DNA of 64,000 nt from Paludibacter sp. (GCA_031292575.1 JARLGX010000017.1:124001-188000), one strand, 5' to 3'. Shown: positions 1 through 7,634, counted from the first letter of the stretch. Translations and numbers: made by a program. The notes: generated by a model from the sequence alone, not told the origin.

Positions 1-1823
1 TCTTCATTCGATATCGGAACAATATTCTGATAATCGTCAACTGTTTGATTCAGGAAAAGAGCATACTCAACTACATCCAATAGTTTAATTGCGCCGGATT
101 TAACCTGTGCCAATGCAGCTTCTCCGTCACGTATAAACCAGTACTGATCTGTTTTAAAATGACATACCCTAAAGGCATGTGAGAAATATCCAAGGCTATT
201 ATTTAATTCGTTATAGGGTATTATTTTTTTCTGAATATCATCGTAAGTGTAAAATCCGGTATTGTCGGTAAAAACTACCCGATTGTTAATAGAAAATACA
301 TTGATGGGATATGGATGCTTTTGATCCAATGAATTAAAGGTAGTTATATGATCAATCTTTTTCAAATCGGGTGTTAGCTGAATAGCATACAGACCTTGAT
401 GCAAATGGCTTGCCCATATAGTTCCGGTATAATCAACCTCCACGTACCGGATTGGATTTAAGAAGTTCTCAACCTGATGGCTGAATTTCCACTCGCCGTT
501 CTCTTTTTCGTAAATGCAAAGCTCTGTATAGGTGCCTTGTACGAGAACATCTTTACCATGTATAACCCCTTCCTTAATGCAAATTCCTCCTTTTATTTTC
601 GAAAGAATACTTGTACCATTTTTTGAAACATCATAAGTATCTTCATTATTTCCGCATATCTGTTGATTATCAAATTGATTCACACTCCAAACTTGTCCTT
701 TAATTTTTGGTTCTAACTGAAGATTTTGAATTTTCTTTTTGTCGGCACTCAGTTGAGCTTTATACAAACCCTGATTTGTTCCGATATATAAATCAGGTTC
801 ATTATACGAAAGCGAATAGATAGCACCTATTGAAGGATTAAACGAGCGAATGTACCTGATTGTGGAATTGAGTTGTAACAACGCGATCCCCTTGTCCAAC
901 GCCAGCCAAAGGTTGTTGTTCCGATCGCAAAACATGCCCAGCACGGTGTTATTTTGGAGGACATTCGATGTATTCAATGTCCACAACTCCTGTCCTTGTT
1001 TATTAATAGCGGTAACTCCATTTAAAATGGTTCCCAGCACAATTATTCCATTTGGAGAGATTGTAGCCCGGTTTATATAAGCTTTTTTTAGCTTCTCATC
1101 AGCATTTGTCTTAAAACGAGTGATTGTTGTTCCATCAAACAAAAATAACCCATCTGAATTTGTGACAAGTAATGCTCGGGATTGGTCGAAAGTGAGCACT
1201 GAAAGAACAGGACTTTTCAATATGTTGTTGTTTACAGCAGAAAAAGTATTGTTACTTGAATTAAACAAACTAAAGCCAAACTGATCGGTATGTGTGTAAA
1301 TTTTTTGTTTGTAGATATTAAAGAACAGAAAGTTAAATGGGAAACGGATACTCTTCACCTCTCCATTTTTCAATGTAAAATACGAAGTGAAAGATTGAAA
1401 AATAATGGTTCCATTGAAATCCAGAATGTTCCAGATTTCATCATTTTGCATTTTGTAGTTTTTTAATTTAGCAGATAGCGAAGTATAAAACAGTTGTCCG
1501 TTTTTGTTTCTCTCAAAATATCCAAATTCCTCAAAAGAACCCACATAAATGCGGCTGTCTTTGCCAATTAATAATGACCTGACAATTTTATTCTCAGGAA
1601 TTTTGTGGGTTTCCCACAACGAACCGTCAAACTCAAGTAGACCCTGGTTATTCCCAAAGTACATGATTCCATCATTTCCTTGTGCAACAGCCCAGTTTTG
1701 ATTAGAAGCGTTGTAATCATTTTTATTAAATTGAGTGACTACAGGTGTGAATTCTTGCCCAGATGAAAGTAAAGAGAAGAAAAGGAATATTGGGAATAAA
1801 TATCTTTTTGACATAATATTCAT
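1..1823 (-). CDS. Propeller-type sensor/regulator, N-terminal part (runs off left edge)
   Basis: An uninterrupted reading frame starts at ATG 1823 and is still open at base 1, giving about 607 visible residues. A Sec signal peptide (residues 1-22, ending near SLLSSGQ) is followed by repeats such as NWAVAQGNDGIMYFGNN and NGTIIFQSFTSYFTLKNGE. These are typical of the two-component-regulator-propeller (Reg_prop) periplasmic sensor domain of Bacteroidota. In this family a Y_Y_Y domain, a membrane helix and either a histidine kinase or a HTH output domain follow; that part lies outside the window, so the output type is unknown. The gene is divergent from exbB. Family call is inferred from repeat character; the open frame and signal peptide are seen directly. 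Confidence 0.75.
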   Translation of the reverse strand, partial: MNIMSKRYLFPIFLFFSLLSSGQEFTPVVTQFNKNDYNASNQNWAVAQGNDGIMYFGNNQGLLEFDGSLWETHKIPENKIVRSLLIGKDSRIYVGSFEEFGYFERNKNGQLFYTSLSAKLKNYKMQNDEIWNILDFNGTIIFQSFTSYFTLKNGEVKSIRFPFNFLFFNIYKQKIYTHTDQFGFSLFNSSNNTFSAVNNNILKSPVLSVLTFDQSRALLVTNSDGLFLFDGTTITRFKTNADEKLKKAYINRATISPNGIIVLGTILNGVTAINKQGQELWTLNTSNVLQNNTVLGMFCDRNNNLWLALDKGIALLQLNSTIRYIRSFNPSIGAIYSLSYNEPDLYIGTNQGLYKAQLSADKKKIQNLQLEPKIKGQVWSVNQFDNQQICGNNEDTYDVSKNGTSILSKIKGGICIKEGVIHGKDVLVQGTYTELCIYEKENGEWKFSHQVENFLNPIRYVEVDYTGTIWASHLHQGLYAIQLTPDLKKIDHITTFNSLDQKHPYPINVFSINNRVVFTDNTGFYTYDDIQKKIIPYNELNNSLGYFSHAFRVCHFKTDQYWFIRDGEAALAQVKSGAIKLLDVVEYALFLNQTVDDYQNIVPISNE

Positions 1824-2036
1824 GAAGTGTGACCTAATTTACAGTTTACTTATTTTAGATTTTAGTTTCACAAATTACGGAAAGTTCTTTGACATGACAA
1901 AATATTTTGTATTTAATCTGTTTTATCAATGGTATAAGCTTAGTTAAATACTGCTTGAATAAGGATTCCTTTTAAAAAAAAATATAAATAGGAATAGTTT
2001 TTGCAGCAAATGAAACTAATAATTAATTAAAATACT

Positions 2037-2044
2037 TAGTTTTG
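2037..2044 (+). promoter_or_regulatory. Candidate -7 box of exbBD promoter
   Basis: TAGTTTTG matches the Bacteroidota TAnnTTTG box about 93 bases upstream of exbB, in the 314-base divergent region 1824-2137. No clear -33 TTTG is seen at the right spacing. I see nothing else definite in this intergenic region. Confidence 0.35.
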
Positions 2045-2137
2045 TGTGCGTTTTTTGAAATCAAAAATATTTTGATTTAAAATAAACGTCACCGAAATTC
2101 GTTCTATTAAAATATCTTTTAATCAAACTTTTATAAA

Positions 2138-2848
2138 ATGATACTTTCAATTCTTCTACAAGCCACCACTCCCGTTGTTGATTCCATTCACTCAGCTGTA
2201 AATTCTATTCCGGTAGTAGCAAAACCTGCTTCAATATCACTTTGGGATATTTTACAAAAAGGCGGACTAATTATGATTCCGATTGGAATTTTATTTGTGG
2301 TGGCAATTTATATTTTTATAGAGAGGTACATAACTATTCGCAACGCGTCGGCAAGTGAAGGAAATTTTATGAACGACATTCAGGAATTGATTGAGTCCGA
2401 AAAAATTGATAAAGCAGTTCTTTTGTGTAAAAAAAATGATTTACCAATTGCCCGTATGGTGGAAAAGGGAATCAAAAGGATTGGCCGACCGATAAAAGAA
2501 ATTGAAGAGTCCATTGAAATTATGGGTAAGTTTGAAGTATATGAATTAGAAAAAGGACTTCCAATTTTGGCTGTAATTGCCGGTATTGCCCCCATGTTTG
2601 GGTTCTTAGGAACTATTTTGGGTGTGATTAAGATTTTCTTCGATATTTCTCAAACCAGCGACGTCAGTATTGGTGTAGTTTCGTCGGGACTTTATGTAAA
2701 AATGGTTTCGAGTGCATCCGGACTTATTGTAGGTATTCTGGCCTATGTTTTCTATAACTGGCTAAATATTAAAGTGGGCAAGGCGGTCAACAAAATGGAA
2801 CGTAACGCTATGAACTTTATCGACTTTTTGCAAGAACCATCGAAATGA
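2138..2848 (+). CDS. exbB: MotA/TolQ/ExbB proton-channel protein
   Basis: A 236-residue inner-membrane protein of the ExbB/TolQ/MotA family. Three membrane segments are visible: about 43-62 (LIMIPIGILFVVAIYIFIER), about 139-165 (GLPILAVIAGIAPMFGFLGT, the conserved proton-channel helix) and about 178-203. With ExbD it forms the proton-driven motor that energises TonB-dependent outer-membrane transport. The ATG of exbD overlaps its stop codon (ATGA), so the two are translationally coupled. No tonB follows, unlike many Bacteroidota exbB-exbD-exbD-tonB operons, so the partner must be elsewhere or this pair serves another role. The N-terminal extension of about 40 residues before TM1 is usual for the phylum. 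Confidence 0.9.
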   Translation: MILSILLQATTPVVDSIHSAVNSIPVVAKPASISLWDILQKGGLIMIPIGILFVVAIYIFIERYITIRNASASEGNFMNDIQELIESEKIDKAVLLCKKNDLPIARMVEKGIKRIGRPIKEIEESIEIMGKFEVYELEKGLPILAVIAGIAPMFGFLGTILGVIKIFFDISQTSDVSIGVVSSGLYVKMVSSASGLIVGILAYVFYNWLNIKVGKAVNKMERNAMNFIDFLQEPSK

Positions 2849-3240
2849 ATTTAAGATCAAAAAATAAAGTAGGTGCAGAAATATTTACTTCTGCCATGAA
2901 CGACATTATGTTCTTCTTAATGCTGTTCTTCATCATCGTATCTACTCTTTTAAATCCGAGTGTTATTAAGCTGAATCTGCCAAATGCAAAGGACACGCAG
3001 TCGATTCATAAAAAAGAAATAATGCTTTCGGTAAATAAAGATTTGCAGTACTTTGTCGATAATAAGCAAGTTCCATTCGATCAACTGAAAACTGTTTTAG
3101 CACAGGAAACAAGTAAAGACAAGGATTCATTCGTGGTTTTACGTTGTGATAATACCCTGGCTATCCAACAGCTGGTTAACCTGCTCCAAATAGGTAACGA
3201 ACTGAACGTAAAAATGATTTTAGCCACTAAAAAGGAATAG
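2845..3240 (+). CDS. exbD: ExbD/TolR-type biopolymer transporter
   Basis: 131 residues with the ExbD plan: a short cytoplasmic N-terminus, one membrane helix (MNDIMFFLMLFFIIVSTLL, about 19-37) carrying the conserved Asp that takes part in proton flow (D in MNDIMF), then a small periplasmic domain. It overlaps exbB by 4 bases and is the last gene of this operon. Downstream is the REP/Rhs island, so any further Ton genes may have been lost or were never here; the latter part is inference. Confidence 0.9.
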   Translation: MNLRSKNKVGAEIFTSAMNDIMFFLMLFFIIVSTLLNPSVIKLNLPNAKDTQSIHKKEIMLSVNKDLQYFVDNKQVPFDQLKTVLAQETSKDKDSFVVLRCDNTLAIQQLVNLLQIGNELNVKMILATKKE

Positions 3241-3324
3241 ATCATCTCTACGGTCGAAACTTTTAATTATAGTCCCTTATTGTATTTCTTCCCCGGTTTT
3301 CGCCGTAACCTGTAATACGCGATG

Positions 3325-3385
3325 TTCCGCATAAGCTCCTGCGCCTATGTCGTTTCTAAAAATATAAGCTCTCGCTTTTAATATT
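3325..3385 (-). repeat. Degenerate double-hairpin REP unit (R3)
   Basis: On the minus strand two hairpins follow each other: AAGC-GAGA-GCTT (3366-3377) and CATAGGC-GCAGGA-GCTTATG (3330-3349, 7 pairs with one G-U). They are separated by a spacer ending ACGA and followed by CGGAAC. The layout matches the better-preserved REP units at 4024-4096 and 4795-4842. A TATATTTG promoter-like box precedes it at 3391-3398. It lies in the 400-base gene-free stretch after exbD. Confidence 0.6.
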
Positions 3386-3413
3386 GGTTACAAATATAAT
3401 TTTTTGTAAAAGA

Positions 3414-3440
3414 AAAAGACACAAATTGCTTGTGCCTTTT
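3414..3440 (-). terminator. Hairpin terminator, duplicated at 4752-4779
   Basis: Arms aaaagacacaa / ttgtgcctttt pair over 11 positions (A-C on the + strand, G-U on the minus strand) and are flanked by T-rich sequence. The same hairpin is found at 4752-4779, so this block is part of the duplicated repeat material of the island. Confidence 0.5.
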
Positions 3441-3462
3441 CTTTTGTTTAAATCTGTAAGTA

Positions 3463-3514
3463 TAGCGGATCATAGATCCTTATAATACAAATAGGTGGGA
3501 AAATATTTCCTACC
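3463..3514. repeat. 52-bp interspersed repeat, copy A
   Basis: Nearly identical (3 differences in 52) to 7719-7770. It contains the perfect hairpin GGATC-ATA-GATCC and a longer one, GGTGGGAAA-n3-TTTCCTACC, in which the difference from copy B keeps pairing by G-U. The two copies bracket the Rhs/RAYT island. Confidence 0.75.
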
Positions 3515-3517
3515 TAC

Positions 3518-3561
3518 AAGTGCCAAACTTTGATTGTTTAATTAAGTACATATCCGTGTGG
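3518..3561. repeat. Second interspersed repeat, copy A
   Basis: Begins aagtgccaa and ends with acatatccg; recognisably related to 7592-7634, and its last 13 bases also resemble 7801-7813. In copy A it directly follows the 52-bp repeat; at 7592 it precedes it, so the modules are shuffled. Confidence 0.55.
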
Positions 3562-3641
3562 ACGTAGTTTTATTTTACCAACGCAGATCTGATACATTAC
3601 CCACCAATGCTCAACATAAAATATTACTTAATTACTGGCTG

Positions 3642-3836
3642 TCAAGTAAAAAATATTAAAACAATCGTTCCAATAATAATTACGCTTGTTATTAAACCAA
3701 TAATATAGTTTTCAGTATCATATGTTACACCCCATGTTGCTTCCAAATTTCCTTCTATTTCATCTTTTAGGCTAGATTTACAACCTTTTAATAGCCAGCG
3801 GACAAATCCGCCTAATAATCTCCCAAATTCAGGCAT
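3642..3836 (-). CDS. Small single-pass membrane protein, hypothetical
   Basis: 64 residues from an ATG start. Residues 1-42 are mixed polar (MPEFGRLLGGFVRWLLKGC), followed by one strong membrane helix at 43-63 (NYIIGLITSVIIIGTIVLIF) near the C-terminus. Family not recognised. It starts 4 bases after the stop of the gene remnant at 3841-4014, so the two were probably one operon. In this Rhs-rich setting it may be a leftover immunity-type or accessory protein, which is inference only. Confidence 0.45.
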   Translation of the reverse strand: MPEFGRLLGGFVRWLLKGCKSSLKDEIEGNLEATWGVTYDTENYIIGLITSVIIIGTIVLIFFT

Positions 3837-3840
3837 ATTT

Positions 3841-4014
3841 TTATTTGTTTGTTGTATGTTTTTTTTCTGTTTTTATTAAACCCAATGTTTTTCTCGTATT
3901 TTCAAAATCATTCAAAGCCTTTTGAAACAATTTATTATTACGAAAGAGTGCAGAAACTCTTTTTTGCCAATCCTTTCCTTTTTTTAAATCTTTACTAAGT
4001 GATTTTTCAAACTT
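3841..4014 (-). pseudogene. C-terminal scrap of a gene cut by a REP unit
   Basis: About 57 in-frame codons (NKFEKSLSKDLKKGKDWQKR to KKHTTNK and stop) look like the charged, helical C-terminal end of a protein. Upstream the frame runs straight into the REP unit at 4024-4096, which supplies an artificial N-terminus (ESGSFPSSCDVGWSLRRTRP). The original 5' part is missing. The parent family is unknown; a polymorphic-toxin tail is plausible given the neighbours. Confidence 0.45.
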
Positions 4015-4023
4015 ATTGTATCC

Positions 4024-4096
4024 CTGGTTCGGCGTAGGCCTGGTTCGGCGTAGGCTCCAGCCTACGTCGCAGCTAGAAGGAAAGCTCCCGCTTTCC
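4024..4096 (-). repeat. Double-hairpin REP unit (R1) with 16-bp tandem duplication
   Basis: Minus strand: hairpin 1 GGAAAGC-GGGA-GCTTTCC (4079-4096), then CTTC, a spacer ending GACG, hairpin 2 with 8-bp arms CGTAGGCT/AGCCTACG (4049-4066), then GCCGAACCA. The 16-mer ctggttcggcgtaggc occurs twice head to tail (4024-4039 and 4040-4055). It lies about 8 bases from the 3' end of the RAYT gene, in inverted orientation to R2 on the other side. Confidence 0.8.
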
Positions 4097-4104
4097 ATAT
4101 TATA

Positions 4105-4689
4105 TTATCGTACTGTTCGCATTAATGGCATTTTTTCTGTTAGCATCATTGTTAGCACAATGTTTAGCATACATGGCATACCGGCAAAATCACGTGCACT
4201 GGAATAAAGATAATCTTCGGCTTTCTCTACAATGCCTGCTCTTACAGGATTCTGGTGTATATAATCTAATTTCTGAAATAAAAATTTATCACTATATATC
4301 AACTCAGCATGATTCTCGTGTGTCCAAAATTGAAAGTTTTCATTTCTTTTATGTTGTTTTGCCGAAAACTCAAACAAATCAAGCATCCATTCTTTCCGGC
4401 TTTCCGATTCCGTTTCTATAGCTTTCAATATTTTCTTTGCCGTAAAGCTCTTCATCTCACCTATTGTATCGCTTAATGTGCCTTTGTCGCTGCGAATCAA
4501 TAAATGAACATGATTACTCATGATTACAAAAGCATAAATTTCCAAGCCTTTATTCACTTGACAAAACTTTAAACTATCAATAACTATATCCCGATATACT
4601 TTACGAGTAAAAACATCTATCTACTTCACCACCTGAAACGTAACATAGTGCAAAGCATCTTGTTCTACTATTTTATAACCCGTGCTCAT
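4105..4689 (-). pseudogene. REP-associated tyrosine transposase (RAYT), stopped by an internal TAG
   Basis: From ATG 4689 the frame reads MSTGYKIVEQDALHYVTFQV, the usual RAYT N-terminus, then a TAG at 4621-4623, then IDVFTRKVYRD and the rest of the family in the same frame. The stop sits where relatives carry Trp (…WVDxFTRK), so one TGG-to-TAG change explains it. The HUH motif (NHVHLLI) and the probable catalytic Tyr region (YIHQNPVRAGIV) remain. RAYTs are single-copy IS200-like nucleases that mobilise flanking REP hairpins. A shortened 150-residue product from GTG 4557 is possible but would lack the N-terminal strand. The C-terminal tail looks slightly diverged. Confidence 0.85.
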
Positions 4690-4716
4690 AAGGTATTGAT
4701 TTTGTATTTAACGCAA

Positions 4717-4724
4717 CAAATATA
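4717..4724 (-). promoter_or_regulatory. -7 box of the RAYT gene
   Basis: TATATTTG on the minus strand fits TAnnTTTG, 28 bases before the ancestral ATG at 4689. It supports that ATG as the original start. Confidence 0.45.
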
Positions 4725-4751
4725 ATTCTTTTAGTTGATTATTTTACTAAA

Positions 4752-4779
4752 AAAAAGACACAATTTCTTGTGCCTTTTT
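4752..4779. terminator. Hairpin terminator, second copy
   Basis: Arms aaaaagacacaa / ttgtgccttttt with loop tttc, flanked by A- and T-runs on both sides; same hairpin as 3414-3440. Confidence 0.5.
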
Positions 4780-4794
4780 TCTGATTCTCAATAT

Positions 4795-4842
4795 GCAAGG
4801 CAGGAGCCTTGCTTCCAACACGACCAAGCGAAAGACGCTTGG
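4795..4842 (+). repeat. Double-hairpin REP unit (R2)
   Basis: Hairpin 1 GCAAGGC-AGGA-GCCTTGC (4795-4812), CTTCC, a spacer with ACGAC, hairpin 2 CCAAGCG-AAAGA-CGCTTGG (4824-4842), then CCGAACAA. Same order and loop type as R1 but different stem bases, i.e. compensatory changes. It lies upstream of the RAYT gene, inverted relative to R1. Confidence 0.8.
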
Positions 4843-4895
4843 CCGAACAAAGACTGCCGAACTACGCTACGCTCAACGGGGGTGCAAAATTACAA

Positions 4896-5330
4896 CTATC
4901 TCAGAATCTGACCAGTAATAAAACCATAATACAATAGTGAGATTAGGGTCAGGCTAAGAACGGAAAAGATATAAATGTTACCATAATTATTTTTAGGTGT
5001 TGTATGACTTTTTATTATAGACAAGTATCGATTTTTTCTAAAGATAAAAAGATAATTTATTATTAAAAAAGGTGAAACAAATTGAACGAAAAAGGCTAAA
5101 GCACTATTCATTCTTCCCATAGAGAAAAAAAATAATGATAAAGCATTTGAATTGTATATATTTAATATCCTCAACCATATTACCACGACCCAGATATTCA
5201 TTGCATTAATTGAAGATACAAGGATTAGTAATTTCAATTTTATATTTTTATCATCTATATTCGGATTTTTTATTCTATACCTTACGATAATGTCCGACCA
5301 AATTGTATAATATAAGTTTTTAAATTTCAT
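4896..5330 (-). CDS. Four-helix membrane protein, putative Rhs-cassette immunity protein
   Basis: The ATG at 5330 (MKFKNLYYTIWSDIIVRYRI) gives 144 residues and is preferred over a TTG 30 bases further up. Four hydrophobic segments are visible: about 37-57, 63-83, 87-107 and 122-142. I do not recognise a named family, though small proteins of this style often follow Rhs genes in Bacteroidota. It lies directly downstream of the Rhs tip (5426-6652), with a 10-bp inverted repeat between them. An integral-membrane immunity protein would suit a membrane-acting toxin. Function is inferred from position only. Confidence 0.5.
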   Translation of the reverse strand: MKFKNLYYTIWSDIIVRYRIKNPNIDDKNIKLKLLILVSSINAMNIWVVVIWLRILNIYNSNALSLFFFSMGRMNSALAFFVQFVSPFLIINYLFIFRKNRYLSIIKSHTTPKNNYGNIYIFSVLSLTLISLLYYGFITGQILR

Positions 5331-5347
5331 ATATAAATTAGTTTTGA

Positions 5348-5403
5348 CTAAGGTGTTCAAAAGAGACTCTGATTATATTATTGAGCCATTCCAAACACCT
5401 TAG
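5348..5403. repeat. 10-bp inverted repeat between Rhs tip and putative immunity gene
   Basis: ctaaggtgtt (5348-5357) and aacaccttag (5394-5403) are perfect reverse complements, 36 bases apart, filling the gap between the stop of the Rhs gene and the next start. It could be a processing or attenuation hairpin. Confidence 0.5.
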
Positions 5404-5425
5404 AATATTTTATTATTTAGTTGAA

Positions 5426-6652
5426 TTATTTACCATTCTTGATCAAGAGGTGGTGTTTTTTCATCATTAAAATTATAAGTTGGCCCACCTGGGGAGACGG
5501 ATAAAGAAACTCATAAGATAATCTTCCTACTCCATAAATTAGCGCACCCCCTTTAATGTATGGATTCAAGTTACCAAAAGCATTAAATGCAGCAGCAAAA
5601 TCTGCTAACCCAACAACACCATCAACACCATTTATTGTAGAACCTTGACCAGAATAATAAATTTGAATTGAAGAGTATGTATTATAAAGAGTGAGAGGTG
5701 TTGAAATTATACTTAGTGGTTTATAACTTTTCCGAATAGATTCCTCTCCAAAAGCTCCAATACTAGCTAATGTGCCAGCAGATTCAAACAACAACTGATT
5801 GGTATTCTGATCACTTTGAAAATTTACAGCATCTTTTCCATACAATGCTTCTTCTTCACTTCTTACAAAAAGTAGATTGTATAAATTGACAAAAAAGTTA
5901 CTCGTTGATTCGATAGTTTTTTGACCAAAATACTCACTTCTCGCATTTTGTTCTGCATTTACAACAGATTGCTGTAAGTTGCTTTCGAAGTTTACCGGCT
6001 GTGTGCTAAAAAATCCACCCTGATAATTAGCGGCAACAGGAGTAAAGTTTTTAAAATTGGACGTTTGCACTCCAAACCCAGGACCATAAGGCATTTCATT
6101 TGGTCCATTAGGAGCAATAACTGCGTTCATTGATGAAAATTGAGTATCAGTACCGAAACCTATTGTAAACCCATTTCCAAAAACTTGATGAACTTCCCGC
6201 ATAAACGGATCGGCAATATTCCTCTTCCACCAACTTGCAAATGACTTTCCACTTGGATCCGTAAACATCAATGGATTATTCCTACAATATATGTACCTGT
6301 TAAAGTCATTCGTCAAACCGGAACCTACAAACGGATCAGGGGCTAAGAACCGTGCCAGTAACGGATCGTACAAGCGGGCATTCATATTAATCAACCCAAA
6401 CTGATTCAGGTGCTCATGTCCGGTGTATCCGCGTCCTCCATAATTCATGCCATGCTGTGAACCTTGCGCATACACTTGCCAGTTAACCGGATTCCTCATG
6501 CGTCCCCACGCATCGTAGCTGTATTCGGCTGCTAAATTACCACTATTATTTGTAATTTGGGTAATATCTCTCAATGTTACTTTTTTATAGAAAATGGCGA
6601 GTATACACCCACCATTCTCTATTTCTATTCTTGTAAATTTCCATTTATTCAC
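5426..6652 (-). pseudogene. 5'-truncated Rhs protein: core end plus variable C-terminal domain
   Basis: The 408-codon frame carries the end of the Rhs repeat core: DITQITNNSGNLAAEYSYDAWGRMR at residues 30-54, then GYTGHEHLNQFGLINMNARLYDPLLARFLAPDPFV and NRYIYCRNNPLMFTDPSGK at about 118-137, the classical core end. A variable tip of about 270 residues follows, with a hydrophobic Gly/Ala stretch near 350-390. Complete Rhs proteins have a signal sequence and 1000 or more upstream residues; here only 29 codons precede the core and the only available start is GTG 6652. It is therefore a displaced tip or orphan cassette. The tip domain is not recognised; toxin activity is inferred from the family. 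Confidence 0.7.
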
Positions 6653-6699
6653 AAGCTTTTATTTCAATAAAGCCAAATCTGATACATTATTACAATAAA

Positions 6700-7305
6700 T
6701 TATCGTTGATAAAAGTCCTTTTTTCTTTTCATTATATTAGTTTCGAGTTTGATTATTTTACTTTGTTCATTTTGTGGTAAACAACCAACGAATCTGTCAT
6801 ATTCGCTTTTACCATGTTCATACATGAAGAATGCAAATAAATCAATAATGGTTATATTGTCAGAATTAGAAACTATTTCAGCGATTTTATCTTTAATTTT
6901 TATCCAATAATTAGTAATTAGGATATTTCTTAATGTGATCTTCCATAAATATTTTTTATTATTTCTAAAGGCATAATCTAGGACTTCTAACATAAAACCT
7001 ATATGTTCTTCTTTTTCAACAACAGAGCAAATACAAATTATTGGTATTAAAATTTGCTCTATTTCAGCGAAATTTTGGTTTTTTATTAATTCGATTGATA
7101 AAGCCTCTAAATAAAAAGGTTTGTTAATTGAAATAATCGTTAGTGCTACAAAGCGTTGTTTAAGATTTCCATTCAGTGCAATTTCTTTTAAAATATCCCA
7201 AGCAACATCCTGTTTATTCACTATTTTTAATTGCTTGATATATGCATTTAGCTCATACACTGGTTCATCAGAATTATCTATAATCTCTAATAACTCTTTC
7301 ATCAT
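6700..7305 (-). CDS. Helical protein, putative immunity protein of a lost toxin
   Basis: 201 residues, ATG 7305 (a second ATG follows immediately). The sequence is rich in Leu/Ile helices (WDILKEIALNGNLKQRFVAL, IEQILIPIICICSV) and resembles HEAT-like repeat immunity proteins, without a clear family match. Its start overlaps the TGA of the toxin-tail remnant at 7302-7412 (ATGA), so it was translationally coupled to that gene. The Rhs fragment lies immediately downstream. Acting as an antitoxin is inference. Confidence 0.5.
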   Translation of the reverse strand: MMKELLEIIDNSDEPVYELNAYIKQLKIVNKQDVAWDILKEIALNGNLKQRFVALTIISINKPFYLEALSIELIKNQNFAEIEQILIPIICICSVVEKEEHIGFMLEVLDYAFRNNKKYLWKITLRNILITNYWIKIKDKIAEIVSNSDNITIIDLFAFFMYEHGKSEYDRFVGCLPQNEQSKIIKLETNIMKRKKDFYQR

Positions 7306-7412
7306 TTTAATGTCTTAATTATGTTTAAGTATTCAGGATCAATTGGAGTTGTAAAGATATATTGAGGAACACCATTTATCCCGACCTGCCGGATATGCCC
7401 TTTAAATTTAAA
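7302..7412 (-). pseudogene. C-terminal tail of a lost (Rhs-type?) toxin gene
   Basis: Thirty-six in-frame codons, FKFKGHIRQVGINGVPQYIF through EYLNIIKTLK and TGA, precede and overlap the start of the 201-residue ORF. Such a tail coupled to a downstream gene is the normal toxin-immunity arrangement. Further upstream the frame enters REP-like sequence (7413 onward), so the rest of the toxin has been lost. Confidence 0.5.
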
Positions 7413-7590
7413 AAAGCTTGCACACCGCCACTGGGATTTGCAATCCAAGTTCTTGTATTCTTTGGATTTTTAATCCAGTAGCATATCCAGTTTTAAAGCG
7501 GATTTCTTTATCTCGGATTAAAATTATTCCCTTCGGTTATGACCGTTGGTTCCTGATAATACATCCAGTTTGGATTACAACTCCCAACGA
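7413..7590. repeat. GGATT-type REP-like hairpin cluster
   Basis: Several small hairpins with GGATT/AATCC arms: GGATT-TGC-AATCC (7434-7446), TGGATT-TTT-AATCCA (7463-7477), and further ggatt/atcc half-sites up to about 7580. This is a different repeat family from the RAYT-linked REPs. No gene is seen in 7413-7718. Confidence 0.5.
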
Positions 7591-7591
7591 T

Positions 7592-7634
7592 AAGTGCCAA
7601 GCTTTATTCATTTAATTACGGACATATCCGCGAG
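7592..7634. repeat. Second interspersed repeat, copy B
   Basis: Related to 3518-3561 (aagtgccaa … acatatccg). A further partial copy of its end (acatatccgcgag) lies at 7801-7813. Confidence 0.5.
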
